Notes: generated by a model not told the origin, from the letters alone. Counted from the first letter of the stretch, positions 6,140 to 14,438 are shown. The stretch is 17,788 bases of DNA from a bacterium (GCA_011051855.1 DRKG01000280.1:1-17788), one strand, 5' to 3'. Made by a program: numbers and translations.

Positions 6140-9100
6140 ATGGCCCGCTACCCCACCCTCGTGCTCCCCCTGCTGCTGGCGACCACCGCTTTCGCCCAGC
6201 ACGGCCAACAGCAGTCCGACGACCCGAACGAGCCGATGTATGTCGCGCCCGCGAGCGACGAGGCGCGCCAGCAGATCCAGTCGTTCCAGCTCGCGGCCGG
6301 CCTCACCGCCGAACTGGTCGCCGCCGAACCGGACCTGTGCAACGGCGTCGCGTTCGCCATCGACGACCACGGCAACTTCTACGTCGGGGAGACCTTCCGG
6401 GTCGGCGACGGCGTCTTCGACGACCGCAACTTCCTGCAGTGGCTCGACGAGGACCTGGCAGCCACGTCGGTCGCCGACCGCATCCGCTACTACGAGAAGC
6501 ACCTCCCCGACCGCCTCGAACGGCTGCGCGCGTTCACCGAACGCATCCGCATGCTCGCCGACACCGACGGCGATGGCGCGATCGACCGCGTCACCGTGTT
6601 CGCCGAGGGCTTCCGCGCGCTCGAGGATGGGCTGGTCGCCGGCGTCCTGCCCCTGGGCGACGAGGTGCTGACGACGATCATTCCCAAGGTCTGGCGCCTG
6701 CGCGATCGCGACGGCGATGGCGTCGCCGACGAACGCCGGGTGATGTTCGACGGCTTCGGCGTGCACACGTCGCTGATGGGCCACGACCTACACGGCCTGA
6801 CCGTCGGCCCCGACCGCCGGCTCTACTTCTCGGTGGGCGATCGCGGTTTCCGCGTCGAACACGCCGGCGAGACGCTGTCGTTCCCGCACGAAGGCGCCGT
6901 GCTGCGCTGCGAACTCGACGGCAGCGACCTCGAAGTGGTCCACCGCGGCCTGCGCAATCCGCAGGAGCTGGCCTTCGACCGCTGGGGCGACCTGATCACC
7001 GCCGACAACAACAGCGACGGCGGCGACCGGGCGCGACTGGTGCAGGTGCTGCCCGGCGCCGACAGCGGCTGGCGCATCGGCTACCAGTGGCTCAGCGATC
7101 GCGGCGCCTGGAACCGCGAGAAGATGTGGCGGCCGCGCCACCCCCGGCAGACCGCGCAAATCGTGCCGCCGATCCAGAACTTCGCCGACGGCCCGTCGGG
7201 GCTGTGCTTCGACCCCGGCATCGGCCTACCCGAGCGCTTTCGCGATTGCTTCTTCCTGTGCGACTTCCGCGGCAGCGCCAGCTACAGCGGCGTGCGCACG
7301 TTCCGGCTCAGCCGTGCCGGAGCCGGCTACGAAGTCGAGAACCACGACCGCATCCTGTGGAACGCGCTCGTCTCCGATTGCGCCTTCGGCCCGGACGGGG
7401 CGCTCTACGTGCTCGACTGGGTGCACGGTTGGACCAAGACCGGCAAGGGGCGCATCTACCGCCTGCGCACGCCGGCGATGGCCAACGACTTCAAGCTGCG
7501 CGGCACCGCCCGTCTTCTGGCCCGCGACATGCGCACCATGGCCAAGACACAGTTGCTGCCGCTGCTCTCGCACCCGGATCGTCGCGTGCGGCAGAAGGCG
7601 CAGTTCGCGCTGGTCGACCAGCGCGCGATCGATGCGCTCGAAGCGGCCAGCAACGACCTCGACTCGCGCATGGCGCGCCTGCACGGCGTGTTCGGGCTCG
7701 GCGATCTGGCACGCCACGGCCACTACGAAGCGACGCGACTGCTGCCGCTGTGTGACGCCGACGACGCCGACGTGCGCGCGATGGCCGCGCGGGCACTCGG
7801 CGACGCGCGCTGCAACGACGCCGAAGGCCGCCTGCGCAAGCTGCTCGCCGACGACAACTCCCGTGTCCGGCGCGAAGCGGCGTTCGCGCTCGCCCGCCTC
7901 GGCGAGGCAGCCTCACGTTCGTTGGACGCACTGCTCGCACTGCTGCGGCACAACGACGATCGCGACGCCGTGCTGCGGCACGCGGCGGTGACGGCGCTGG
8001 CCGCCTGCGTGCCCTCGGCACAGCTCGACGGCCGAGGCGACGACACGCTCGCCGTGCAGCGCGGAGTCTTGCTGGCGCTGGCCAAGCAGGCATCGCCGCT
8101 GGTCGCCGGCTACCTCGACCACCCGGACGAACAGTTGCGGTTCGAGGCGGCCCGCGCGATCTACGAGACGCCGATCCCGGCCGCCATGCAGGCACTGGCG
8201 TTGAAGGTCTACGACGACGCACCGGACAGCGAACGCTTCGACTGGCGCGCGATCAACGCCGCCCGCATGCTCGGCGAGGTCGAGCACGGCGAGGCCCTGG
8301 TGCACCTGGCCACGCTCGCCACGCACCCACCGGCCACGCGTCTCGAAGCGCTGGCGGTGCTCGCCGAGTGGCGGCAACCGGACGGCCAGTGCCGCGTGAC
8401 CGGCCTGTGGCGCCCCTGCAAGCACCCGGACGCGGCCATCGTCGCCCAGAACTTCCGCGGCTCGGCCAAGAAGCTGTTCGCCGACCGGGCCGTGTGCGCG
8501 GAGGCCGCGCGCGCCGCCGCCGGACTCGGCCTGGCCGAACTCGGGCCCGAACTGCAGAAGCTCGTCGCCGATGGCGAAGCACCCACCCAGGCCCGCGTTG
8601 CCGCGCTCGACGCTCTGGCCGAACTGCGAGCACCCGCACTGACCGCCGCCCTCGACGGCATCGCCGCCACCGCGCCGGTGCCATTGCGCAAGCGCGCGGT
8701 CGCGCTGCTCTCACGCACGGCGCCGGAGAAGGCCGTGCCGGTGCTGGCATCCCTGCTGGCCAACGCGTCGATCACCGAACGCCAAGCGGCGTGCGAGGCA
8801 CTCGGCGAGTTGCAACATCCGAAGGCCACTGCCGTGCTGCGCGACTGGCTCGCGCGCATCTCCAACGGCGATGCGCCGGCGGCCATCCACCTCGACGTGC
8901 TCGAAGCAGCCGCGCGTCACGACGCGCTTCGGCCGGTCACCGACGCCTACTACCGAGAGCTCGCGGGCGAGCCGCCGCTGGTTAGCTTCGCCATGTGCCT
9001 CCAGGGGGGCGAGCCGCGTGAAGGCCGCAAGGTGTTCTTCGACTTCCAGGCGAGTTCGTGCACGCGCTGCCACACGCTCGGCGGCCGCGGCGGCAACGCC

Positions 9101-9439
9101 GGCCCGGTGCTCGACGGCATCGGCGCGCGGCTGGCTCCCGAGCAGATCCTCGAAGCTCTGGTCGCGCCGAGCGCGCGCATCGCCGACGGCTTCCAGACGA
9201 CGACCATCGAACTGCACGACGGCATGATCTACTCCGGCGTGGTCACCGGGGACGACGGCGGCATGGTCACGATCGTCGGCCTCGACGGCAAGCCGACCGA
9301 TCTGCCGAACGACCGCATCAAGTCCCGCCGGGCGAGCACCGCGAGCGCGATGCCGAAGATGGCCGACATCCTGTCGCGCCGCCAACTGCGCGACCTGGTC
9401 GCGTTCCTGCGCCGGCAACGCTCACCTCGCGGGGGATGA
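6140..9439 (+). CDS. Exported PVC-type haem-binding protein with dehydrogenase-like and HEAT domains
   Basis: Very large exported protein (1099 residues) of a family expanded in Planctomycetota and Verrucomicrobiota, usually assumed to act in oxidative carbohydrate breakdown. Residues 1-19 are a signal peptide ending TTAFA before QHG. About 45-450 form a sorbosone/glucose-dehydrogenase-like beta propeller (DUF7133 type), with GVAFAIDDHGNFYVGETFR, HDLHGLTVGPDRRLYFSVGD, GLRNPQELAFDRWGD and GALYVLDWVHGW. Two Asp-rich DxDGDGxxD loops (near 143-151 and 192-200) look like calcium sites. About 455-930 are HEAT-like helical repeats, for example ADVRAMAARALGDAR. The C-terminus is the PVC-type cytochrome c domain: CTRCH with C974, C977 and H978, and the candidate distal ligand M1071 or M1074 in SAMPKM. 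The ATG has no Shine-Dalgarno. Its 3' end overlaps the convergent DUF3817 gene. Substrate unknown. Confidence 0.93.
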   Translation: MARYPTLVLPLLLATTAFAQHGQQQSDDPNEPMYVAPASDEARQQIQSFQLAAGLTAELVAAEPDLCNGVAFAIDDHGNFYVGETFRVGDGVFDDRNFLQWLDEDLAATSVADRIRYYEKHLPDRLERLRAFTERIRMLADTDGDGAIDRVTVFAEGFRALEDGLVAGVLPLGDEVLTTIIPKVWRLRDRDGDGVADERRVMFDGFGVHTSLMGHDLHGLTVGPDRRLYFSVGDRGFRVEHAGETLSFPHEGAVLRCELDGSDLEVVHRGLRNPQELAFDRWGDLITADNNSDGGDRARLVQVLPGADSGWRIGYQWLSDRGAWNREKMWRPRHPRQTAQIVPPIQNFADGPSGLCFDPGIGLPERFRDCFFLCDFRGSASYSGVRTFRLSRAGAGYEVENHDRILWNALVSDCAFGPDGALYVLDWVHGWTKTGKGRIYRLRTPAMANDFKLRGTARLLARDMRTMAKTQLLPLLSHPDRRVRQKAQFALVDQRAIDALEAASNDLDSRMARLHGVFGLGDLARHGHYEATRLLPLCDADDADVRAMAARALGDARCNDAEGRLRKLLADDNSRVRREAAFALARLGEAASRSLDALLALLRHNDDRDAVLRHAAVTALAACVPSAQLDGRGDDTLAVQRGVLLALAKQASPLVAGYLDHPDEQLRFEAARAIYETPIPAAMQALALKVYDDAPDSERFDWRAINAARMLGEVEHGEALVHLATLATHPPATRLEALAVLAEWRQPDGQCRVTGLWRPCKHPDAAIVAQNFRGSAKKLFADRAVCAEAARAAAGLGLAELGPELQKLVADGEAPTQARVAALDALAELRAPALTAALDGIAATAPVPLRKRAVALLSRTAPEKAVPVLASLLANASITERQAACEALGELQHPKATAVLRDWLARISNGDAPAAIHLDVLEAAARHDALRPVTDAYYRELAGEPPLVSFAMCLQGGEPREGRKVFFDFQASSCTRCHTLGGRGGNAGPVLDGIGARLAPEQILEALVAPSARIADGFQTTTIELHDGMIYSGVVTGDDGGMVTIVGLDGKPTDLPNDRIKSRRASTASAMPKMADILSRRQLRDLVAFLRRQRSPRGG

Positions 9440-9730
9440 CTCGGCGACCCAAACGCGCACGCGGCGGTCGAGGAAAAACGGCCACAGCGGCACCAGCGAG
9501 GCGATGCCGAGCAACCAGATGCGTTCCGCCGGCCACTGGTGCTCGAAGCGCGCCCGCAGCAGGTTCCAGACCAGCAGCATGAACAATACGCCGTGGATCA
9601 TGCCGACCACCATCACGGCCATCGGCATGCCGTAGTAGTACTTGAGCGGCATCGCGACACCCAGCAACAGGAGATAGGACACCGCTTCGCTCAACGAAGT
9701 CACCCGGACGAGCCATGGCACAGCCGGCAT
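9422..9730 (-). CDS. Small membrane protein, DUF3817 family
   Basis: Integral inner-membrane protein of 102 residues with three predicted helices, about 13-28, 37-60 and 70-90. The stretch SLSEAVSYLLLLGVAMPLKY (12-31) followed by YYGMPMAVMVVGMIHGVLFM is the signature of the DUF3817 (integral membrane domain) family; its function is not established. The C-terminus is short, basic and cytoplasmic or periplasmic. I chose the ATG at 9728-9730; a GTG at 9745 would add five residues, and neither has a Shine-Dalgarno. It lies 57 nt downstream of the caspase-like gene on the same strand and could be co-transcribed, as no clear terminator separates them. Its last 18 nt overlap the convergent PVC-type gene. 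Confidence 0.87.
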   Translation of the reverse strand: MPAVPWLVRVTSLSEAVSYLLLLGVAMPLKYYYGMPMAVMVVGMIHGVLFMLLVWNLLRARFEHQWPAERIWLLGIASLVPLWPFFLDRRVRVWVAESSPAR

Positions 9731-9787
9731 ATCGGAGCAACGCACGGCCCGGACCGCAATTGCAGGCTCGCGCCGCGGCCGGAAGCG

Positions 9788-11878
9788 TTACCTCGCCTTC
9801 CGGGCGCGGAGCTTGTCTGGCGTGACGAGCGGCAGATCGACGAAAGCGATCCCCCACTCGGCTTCTTCGTCGCCGCGCGTCCGGCCACCGCCGACGACTT
9901 CGCGCAGAAACGGCGGCAGACCGTCGCCGTCGCCGCGGTGCCCCCCGTACTGCGGCGCGGACGATTCGAACGGGCGGAAGTCGGCGTAGCGCCGGGTCGC
10001 GATGACAACGACGCGCTCGAGCATCGGGCGATCGGGGTGGCGGACGAGCCAGCCGGGGTCGCAGCCGATGCGGACCGTCTTCTCGTAGGACTCGCCGGGC
10101 CTGACGACGTTGTTCCTGCCGTCGTTGCCGGACGCCACGTGGACGTCGCGCGCCTCGTTCACCGTCACGATCGCGAGGTGCACGTCGAACCGGCTCTCGT
10201 TGGTCGCGATGATCTTCAGGGTCGCACCGGACAGCCGCACGGGGCGTCCCTGGCGCATGGCCTCTGCGTACTCGGCCTCTTCCTGCCGCTGACTGACGAA
10301 TGCCGGCACACCCACGGCGACCGGTTCGCGCCCGCCGCCGCGCCCTCCCTGCCAAGCGATCTCGGCGCGGGCGATCTCGTAGCCATCGGGCGGCCCCACT
10401 TCCTCGACGGCGATCGACACCGGATACTTGCCCGGCACCCGGACCGCATACCACAGCGAACGCCAGTAGTGCTCCGCCAGCAGTTCCCGCTGCGCCCGCC
10501 GGCGATCGTTCGGCAGCGGGCGTACGAAGTCGCCTTCCGCCGTCTGCAGTTCGAAGGCGCCGTCGGTCTCGACGACACGGTAGTCGGCGCCATCGGCGAC
10601 GGCCTCGGCCCACGGACAGTCGGCGAAGAGCGCCTTCGGCACATTCTCGGCGAGGGAGATCCGCAGCACGTGCGGCGCTTCCCCCGGCTCCTTCAGCAGC
10701 GCGCGCATCGCGACCGACGGCGGCTCCTGCGGCCCTTGCCACCGCGCCTTGCACCGGGTCATGTAGGCGCGGGTGACGCGCGCCGAACCTAGCACATCGC
10801 CGTCGTAGCCGACGAGCTCGAACGTGGAGTCTTCGCCGACGTCGTGGATGACGCCTGCGCCGATCTCGAAGCGACCGCGACCGACATGGGTGACGGCGAA
10901 GCCGGGCGGCACCGGACGGCCGATGCCGCCAAACACCCCGCGCCGGCTGTCGCCGATGCACTGCACGCGCTGGCCAGCAATGTCCGTCCGGGCGTCACAC
11001 GCCACCCGCCCGCGCACCGCGTCGACGACCTGCTGCCACGATGCTCCGGGGTCGATCTCTTCGAGCGTGCGGATCAGGTGCCAGGACATCGTGCCGTAGT
11101 CCTTGCCCCCGTGCCGCGTCTCGCCGGCCTCGTAGAGCGATTCACACGCCGCGATGTGCACCACGTGCGCGAGGTCGTCCAGCCCGCGATCGGGTTGCAC
11201 CGGCGGCCCCAGCTCCTTCGGCCAGAACGCGGCGACGCGCTCCTCGTCGAGCGGCTTGCTGCCGAGTTCGCCGAAGCGCACGCCCGGTGGCAGGTCGTCG
11301 TCGTCACCGCGCAAGACTCCGCCGGAATGGCAGCAGTCGGTCACCACGACGACGTCGCGCGCGGGCACGGCGCGCAGCAGCGCGTGCAGTTCGTCGTCGA
11401 TCAGGTCGAAGCCGCCGTCCGGGTCCACGGCGCGGCTGTCGTAGGCGACCAGCGTCTCGTTCCACGTTGGATCGCCTTCGTCGCGCGGCGAACGGTCCGT
11501 GCCGGTCGCATCCGGAACGCGCGAGCCGTGCCCGGAGAACCAGAACACGACCAAGGTGTCGGGGCCTGCCTTCTGGATCAGGTGCCGATGGAACGTCCGG
11601 ACGATGTTGGCGTGCGTTGCCTGTTCATCGACGAGCTGTTCGATGTCCGCTGGCCGGAACCCGAAGCGCTGTTCGAGCATCGCACGCACCCGATCGACGT
11701 CGTTCTTGCAACCGGCGAGCCTCCGCATGGTCTCCTCGCCGTCCCGCATCTGGTAACGGTTGATGCCGACCAGGAGCGCCAGCGTCTTCGGTGGTTCGGC
11801 CCGCTTCGGCTCCTGCGCGGAACACGCCGGGGACAGGCCCCACAGGCAAGCAACCAGGCAGGCCACACTCACCACCAT
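9788..11878 (-). CDS. Exported caspase-like (C14 family) protein
   Basis: Predicted extracytoplasmic cysteine peptidase of the caspase/metacaspase fold, 696 residues. Residues 1-21 are a signal peptide (hydrophobic VVSVACLVACLWGL, then CSA before QEP). The caspase p20-like domain runs about 31-190: TLALLVGINRY (32-42), the histidine motif FSGHGSR with H117, and VVVTDCCHSGG with catalytic C183 (preceded by C182). The following AACESLYEAGE...GTMSWHLIRTL (244-272) matches the small-subunit part. Residues 310-696 are a long C-terminal region; 550-635 (ATLKIIATN to RYADF) resembles the DUF4384-type beta domain often attached to bacterial caspases, while 310-550 I do not recognise. I chose the ATG at 11876-11878 because it gives the signal peptide and shares its A with the stop of the kinase gene (TGATG). 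Target and activation mode are unknown. Confidence 0.92.
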   Translation of the reverse strand: MVVSVACLVACLWGLSPACSAQEPKRAEPPKTLALLVGINRYQMRDGEETMRRLAGCKNDVDRVRAMLEQRFGFRPADIEQLVDEQATHANIVRTFHRHLIQKAGPDTLVVFWFSGHGSRVPDATGTDRSPRDEGDPTWNETLVAYDSRAVDPDGGFDLIDDELHALLRAVPARDVVVVTDCCHSGGVLRGDDDDLPPGVRFGELGSKPLDEERVAAFWPKELGPPVQPDRGLDDLAHVVHIAACESLYEAGETRHGGKDYGTMSWHLIRTLEEIDPGASWQQVVDAVRGRVACDARTDIAGQRVQCIGDSRRGVFGGIGRPVPPGFAVTHVGRGRFEIGAGVIHDVGEDSTFELVGYDGDVLGSARVTRAYMTRCKARWQGPQEPPSVAMRALLKEPGEAPHVLRISLAENVPKALFADCPWAEAVADGADYRVVETDGAFELQTAEGDFVRPLPNDRRRAQRELLAEHYWRSLWYAVRVPGKYPVSIAVEEVGPPDGYEIARAEIAWQGGRGGGREPVAVGVPAFVSQRQEEAEYAEAMRQGRPVRLSGATLKIIATNESRFDVHLAIVTVNEARDVHVASGNDGRNNVVRPGESYEKTVRIGCDPGWLVRHPDRPMLERVVVIATRRYADFRPFESSAPQYGGHRGDGDGLPPFLREVVGGGRTRGDEEAEWGIAFVDLPLVTPDKLRARKAR

Positions 11879-13635
11879 CACGCACCTCCATTGGGTCGCA
11901 ATACCTGCCCGACCAGACCCGCCTGCCGCCACGAACCGGGTTCGCGCATCCGCTCCGCCGCCACGCCGACGGGGTCGCCGCCGCGCCCACCACCACTCCA
12001 CAGCTTTGCCATCTTCTCCCAGGTGATCCAATCGCCTTCGTCGCGGTCGACCATGCGTTGCGCATCCTTCAGCACCCGCATCGCGCTCCGGAACGCGCGC
12101 ATCGCCGCCTCGTCACCGGCCCGCGCCCGGATCGACGACAGCAGCGACTTGCCGCCCGGCGCGGGCGCCCCGACGTCGTGCAGCCGGACGGTGTTCTTGC
12201 CGGGTTCGAGCCGGCAGTCGAGAGCGGCGGGCCGCTCGCTGCCGACGACCTCGAGCGCCACCGGTGCGCACCGCAGCACCCCTTCGTCGTCCTGCACGAG
12301 GCGGAACGCGAGCAGGTGCTCGACCTCCTCGACCTGGATCTGTAGCTGGTCGTCACCGCTCCAAGCGAGCGCCGGCTGACCGGCCGGCAACAGGGCATAG
12401 ACGAGCAGGCCGGACAGCAATCCCGTGGCCGAGAGCACGATGTGGTTCCGGTATCGTCGGCCGAACGAGCGCGCCCGCGTGGTCGCGGCGGCGATCGGAG
12501 ACGCCGCCTGCGGGCGTTCACCCCGCAGCCAGGTTTCGAGGTCCTCACGCATCGCTGCGGCGCTCGGATAACGCGCAGCGGGGGTCCGCTCCATGGCGCG
12601 CAGAACACAGCGCTCGAGGGCCACCGGCAGGTTCGCATCGACCGCGCGCGGCCGCCGGAACCGCCCCGCGCACACATCGTCCATGACCTCCTTGGTGGTG
12701 GTCTTGGTGAAGCAGCGGGTGAACAACAGCAGTTCGTAGAGCAGCACCCCCGCCTGGTAGACGTCGGTCTCCGGCCCGACGCCGTCGACGCCGCGGAACT
12801 GCTCGGGCGCCGCATAGGCAGGCGTGCCGAACAGGTTGCGGGTCAACGAACCCGCCTGACGACTGCTATCGAGCCCGTGCCCGAAGTCGAGCAACACCGG
12901 CGCGCCCCCGCCGACGATACGCACGTTGCCGGGCTTGAGATCGCGGTGCACGACATCGACCGCGTGCGTGGCTTCGAGCGTGCGCAACAGCGCGCAGGTG
13001 ATACGCACAGAGCAGCGATACCAATCGTCGCGTTCGTCGACGACCGCCCCGTGCCCGGGCGGCGCCGGGCCGACCAACGACAGCAGGTCGGCACCGCGCA
13101 CGCCCGCGGGCGAGCCGTTGCGCACGACCAGCAGCAGGTCGATGACGTCGTCGAGCGCATAGCCGCCGACCAGCTCCATCACCAGAAAGCGGAACTCGCC
13201 GTCGCGCCCGCACCCGAGTATCCGGGCGGCCCCCGGGTGCGACAGCCGCGCCAGCAGCCTGCCCTCACGGGCGACCAACCGATCGACGTCGAACGACTCG
13301 TGCGCGATCACGTTCAGCACCTTGATCGCGACCTCGCGATCGAGCTGCCGATCCTGCGCCCGCCAGACCTGACCCATGCCGCCGCTGCCGATCGGCTCGA
13401 TCAGGTCGTAACGACCGTCGAGTTGCCGCCTGTCGTCAAGCAGCGGCACGCGCACGTGCGGCTGTTCGTCCCGTTCGACGGCGGCCAGGAACTCCCGGCG
13501 CAACGCGGCCGTCGGCAGCGAATCCGCAAACCACGTCCGGTCCGGCCGTAAACCCGTGGAATCCGCGTGCCGGAACGCCGCGAGCCGGCGGGCGAGCAGC
13601 GCGGATTCGTCATGGATGTCGGTCGGACCGGTCAT
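11878..13635 (-). CDS. Transmembrane Ser/Thr protein kinase (PknB-like)
   Basis: Phosphorylates Ser/Thr on protein targets; 585 residues. The N-terminal ~75 residues are a non-kinase extension. The kinase domain has the glycine loop IGSGGMGQVW (82-91), AIK with K105, VVHRDLKPGN (228-237, catalytic D232), LLDFGHG (248-254, D250), AAPEQF (275-280) and DVYQAGVLLYE (291-301): all key residues for activity are present. About 50 residues (160-210, Gly/Pro-rich GPAPPGHG) are inserted before helix E, longer than usual. One membrane helix at 398-418 separates it from a 165-residue extracytoplasmic tail (about 420-585) lacking PASTA or other repeats I recognise; it has a beta-rich part, then a helical segment around 505-550. 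Start ATG 13633-13635; no Shine-Dalgarno. It overlaps the caspase-like gene by one base, implying equal expression. The tail may sense something or contact the exported partner. Confidence 0.93.
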   Translation of the reverse strand: MTGPTDIHDESALLARRLAAFRHADSTGLRPDRTWFADSLPTAALRREFLAAVERDEQPHVRVPLLDDRRQLDGRYDLIEPIGSGGMGQVWRAQDRQLDREVAIKVLNVIAHESFDVDRLVAREGRLLARLSHPGAARILGCGRDGEFRFLVMELVGGYALDDVIDLLLVVRNGSPAGVRGADLLSLVGPAPPGHGAVVDERDDWYRCSVRITCALLRTLEATHAVDVVHRDLKPGNVRIVGGGAPVLLDFGHGLDSSRQAGSLTRNLFGTPAYAAPEQFRGVDGVGPETDVYQAGVLLYELLLFTRCFTKTTTKEVMDDVCAGRFRRPRAVDANLPVALERCVLRAMERTPAARYPSAAAMREDLETWLRGERPQAASPIAAATTRARSFGRRYRNHIVLSATGLLSGLLVYALLPAGQPALAWSGDDQLQIQVEEVEHLLAFRLVQDDEGVLRCAPVALEVVGSERPAALDCRLEPGKNTVRLHDVGAPAPGGKSLLSSIRARAGDEAAMRAFRSAMRVLKDAQRMVDRDEGDWITWEKMAKLWSGGGRGGDPVGVAAERMREPGSWRQAGLVGQVLRPNGGA

Positions 13636-13655
13636 CAGACTCGCAAGGTATGCTG

Positions 13656-13661
13656 ATCATA
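13656..13661 (-). promoter_or_regulatory. Possible -10 element TATGAT for the kinase gene
   Basis: The minus strand reads TATGAT (5 of 6 to consensus) with 20 nt to the kinase ATG at 13635. It sits at the edge of repeat copy 2, so any -35 element would be inside the repeat; I see none at 16-18 nt. Weak evidence. Confidence 0.25.
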
Positions 13662-13706
13662 GCGCCCCCGGTGCGTGCAATCCGCGTCCAGGCAAGGAAG
13701 GCGACT

Positions 13707-13748
13707 GCAGAAGCGCAGGCGTGGCCGTGGCCACGCCTGCGCTTCTGC
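13707..13748. repeat. Perfect 20-bp inverted repeat with 2-nt spacer
   Basis: Arms 13707-13726 and 13729-13748 are exact reverse complements, separated only by GT. This is the inner stem of repeat copy 2. With a 2-nt spacer it would form a hairpin whose loop opens a few pairs. No T-run follows on either strand, so it does not look like a standard intrinsic terminator. The matching stem in copy 1 has five changed bases in the right arm. Confidence 0.9.
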
Positions 13749-13853
13749 CGCATGGGCGTGGATGGTGCGTGCCGGGGGTGCTGGTTCGTGCATAGATCGG
13801 GATAGCGCGCGGAAACGAGCCGACCGCACTGGTTCTTGCGTATCGTCCATTCC

Positions 13854-14405
13854 GTGAGCAGCTCGCTGATACTGGACCTGACCCGCCGCTACCAAGAGCC
13901 GCAACGCCATTACCACACGCTGGAACACATCGCCGCGATGCTGCACGAAGGACGGCGGTTCCCGCTCGACGAGGAGCAGACGATGGCGGTTTGGTTCCAC
14001 GACGCCGTCTACGACCCGACCAGCGACCAGAACGAGCAGAAGAGCGCGCGCCTGGCGAGCAAGTGGCTGCTCAAGCTCGGTTGGGATGTGCCAGCGGTCG
14101 AGCGCGTCGGCCGGATGGTGCTCGACACCCGCGGCCACGTGCCGTCGACGCCGCAAGCCGCTCCGGTGCTCGACCTCGACCTGATGTCACTGGCGGTGCC
14201 GTGGCCCCAGTTCGAAGCCAATACCCGCTTGATCCGCGCCGAATACGCGCACGTCGGCGACGCTGACTTCGCCGCCGGGCGCGCGGCCTTCTTCAAGAAG
14301 CTGCTGCAGCGCACCCGCCTGTTCTTCACGCCATGGGGAGAGACCCTCGAACCGGCGGCTCGCAGCAACCTCCAACGCGCACTCGGCGATCTGATCCGGA
14401 GTTGA
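13854..14405 (+). CDS. HD-domain predicted metal-dependent phosphohydrolase (COG4339-like)
   Basis: Small cytoplasmic protein, 183 residues, of the predicted HD-superfamily phosphohydrolase group COG4339; substrate unknown. Seen: EPQRHYHTLEHIAAML (15-30), the hallmark HYHT..H motif with candidate metal ligands H21 and H25, then AVWFHDAVYDP (45-55) with the HD pair H49/D50. DLDLMSL further on supplies a later conserved acidic position, and the C-terminal half is helical. I chose the GTG at 13854; a TTG at 13836 would add six residues, neither has a Shine-Dalgarno, and the frame is closed by a TAG at 13803-13805. The N-terminus is shorter than I expect for the family. It is divergent from the kinase gene and convergent with the DUF1501 gene, 33 nt away, so it is a single-gene unit. 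Confidence 0.85.
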   Translation: MSSSLILDLTRRYQEPQRHYHTLEHIAAMLHEGRRFPLDEEQTMAVWFHDAVYDPTSDQNEQKSARLASKWLLKLGWDVPAVERVGRMVLDTRGHVPSTPQAAPVLDLDLMSLAVPWPQFEANTRLIRAEYAHVGDADFAAGRAAFFKKLLQRTRLFFTPWGETLEPAARSNLQRALGDLIRS

Positions 14406-14438
14406 ACCCGCCAGCGCACCCGGTCCACGGCGTGCGCT

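Larger units (their letters stand above)
13648..13801 (+). repeat. Structured dispersed repeat, copy 2
   Basis: Same orientation as the element at 4265-4457, core 13661-13782 (122 nt), nearly identical apart from 47 nt missing in the centre. Outer arms 13661-13686 and 13757-13782 pair over 26 positions: 19 Watson-Crick, 6 G-U (or U-G) and one A-G mismatch when read as plus-strand RNA. The inner stem at 13707-13748 is perfect. The right flank GTGCATAGATCGGG (to 13801) is the inverse of the left flank of copy 1 (CCCGATCTATGCATG), which indicates that the complete element has terminal inverted repeats and is about 150 nt. It sits between the divergent kinase and HD-domain genes, so a role only as a terminator is unlikely. 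A REPIN/MITE-like non-autonomous element or a structured RNA are the main options; no transposase is visible in the window. Confidence 0.85.

Noticed and set aside
11879..12031. 51-residue N-terminal extension of the caspase-like protein
   Set aside because: The extension is Arg/Gly-rich, lies inside the kinase coding region and would bury the signal peptide; the ATG at 11878 overlaps the kinase stop in the classic coupled form.
4265..13801. Repeat as CRISPR, attachment site pair or intrinsic terminator
   Set aside because: Only two copies lie 9 kb apart with no spacers; no integrase is present; copy 2 lies between divergent genes and has no T-tract.
13654..14156. Minus-strand frame covering repeat copy 2 and part of the HD-domain gene
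   Set aside because: It runs opposite a conserved plus-strand HD-domain gene and across the repeat, with no recognisable protein features; the repeat's similarity between copies is explained by nucleotide structure.
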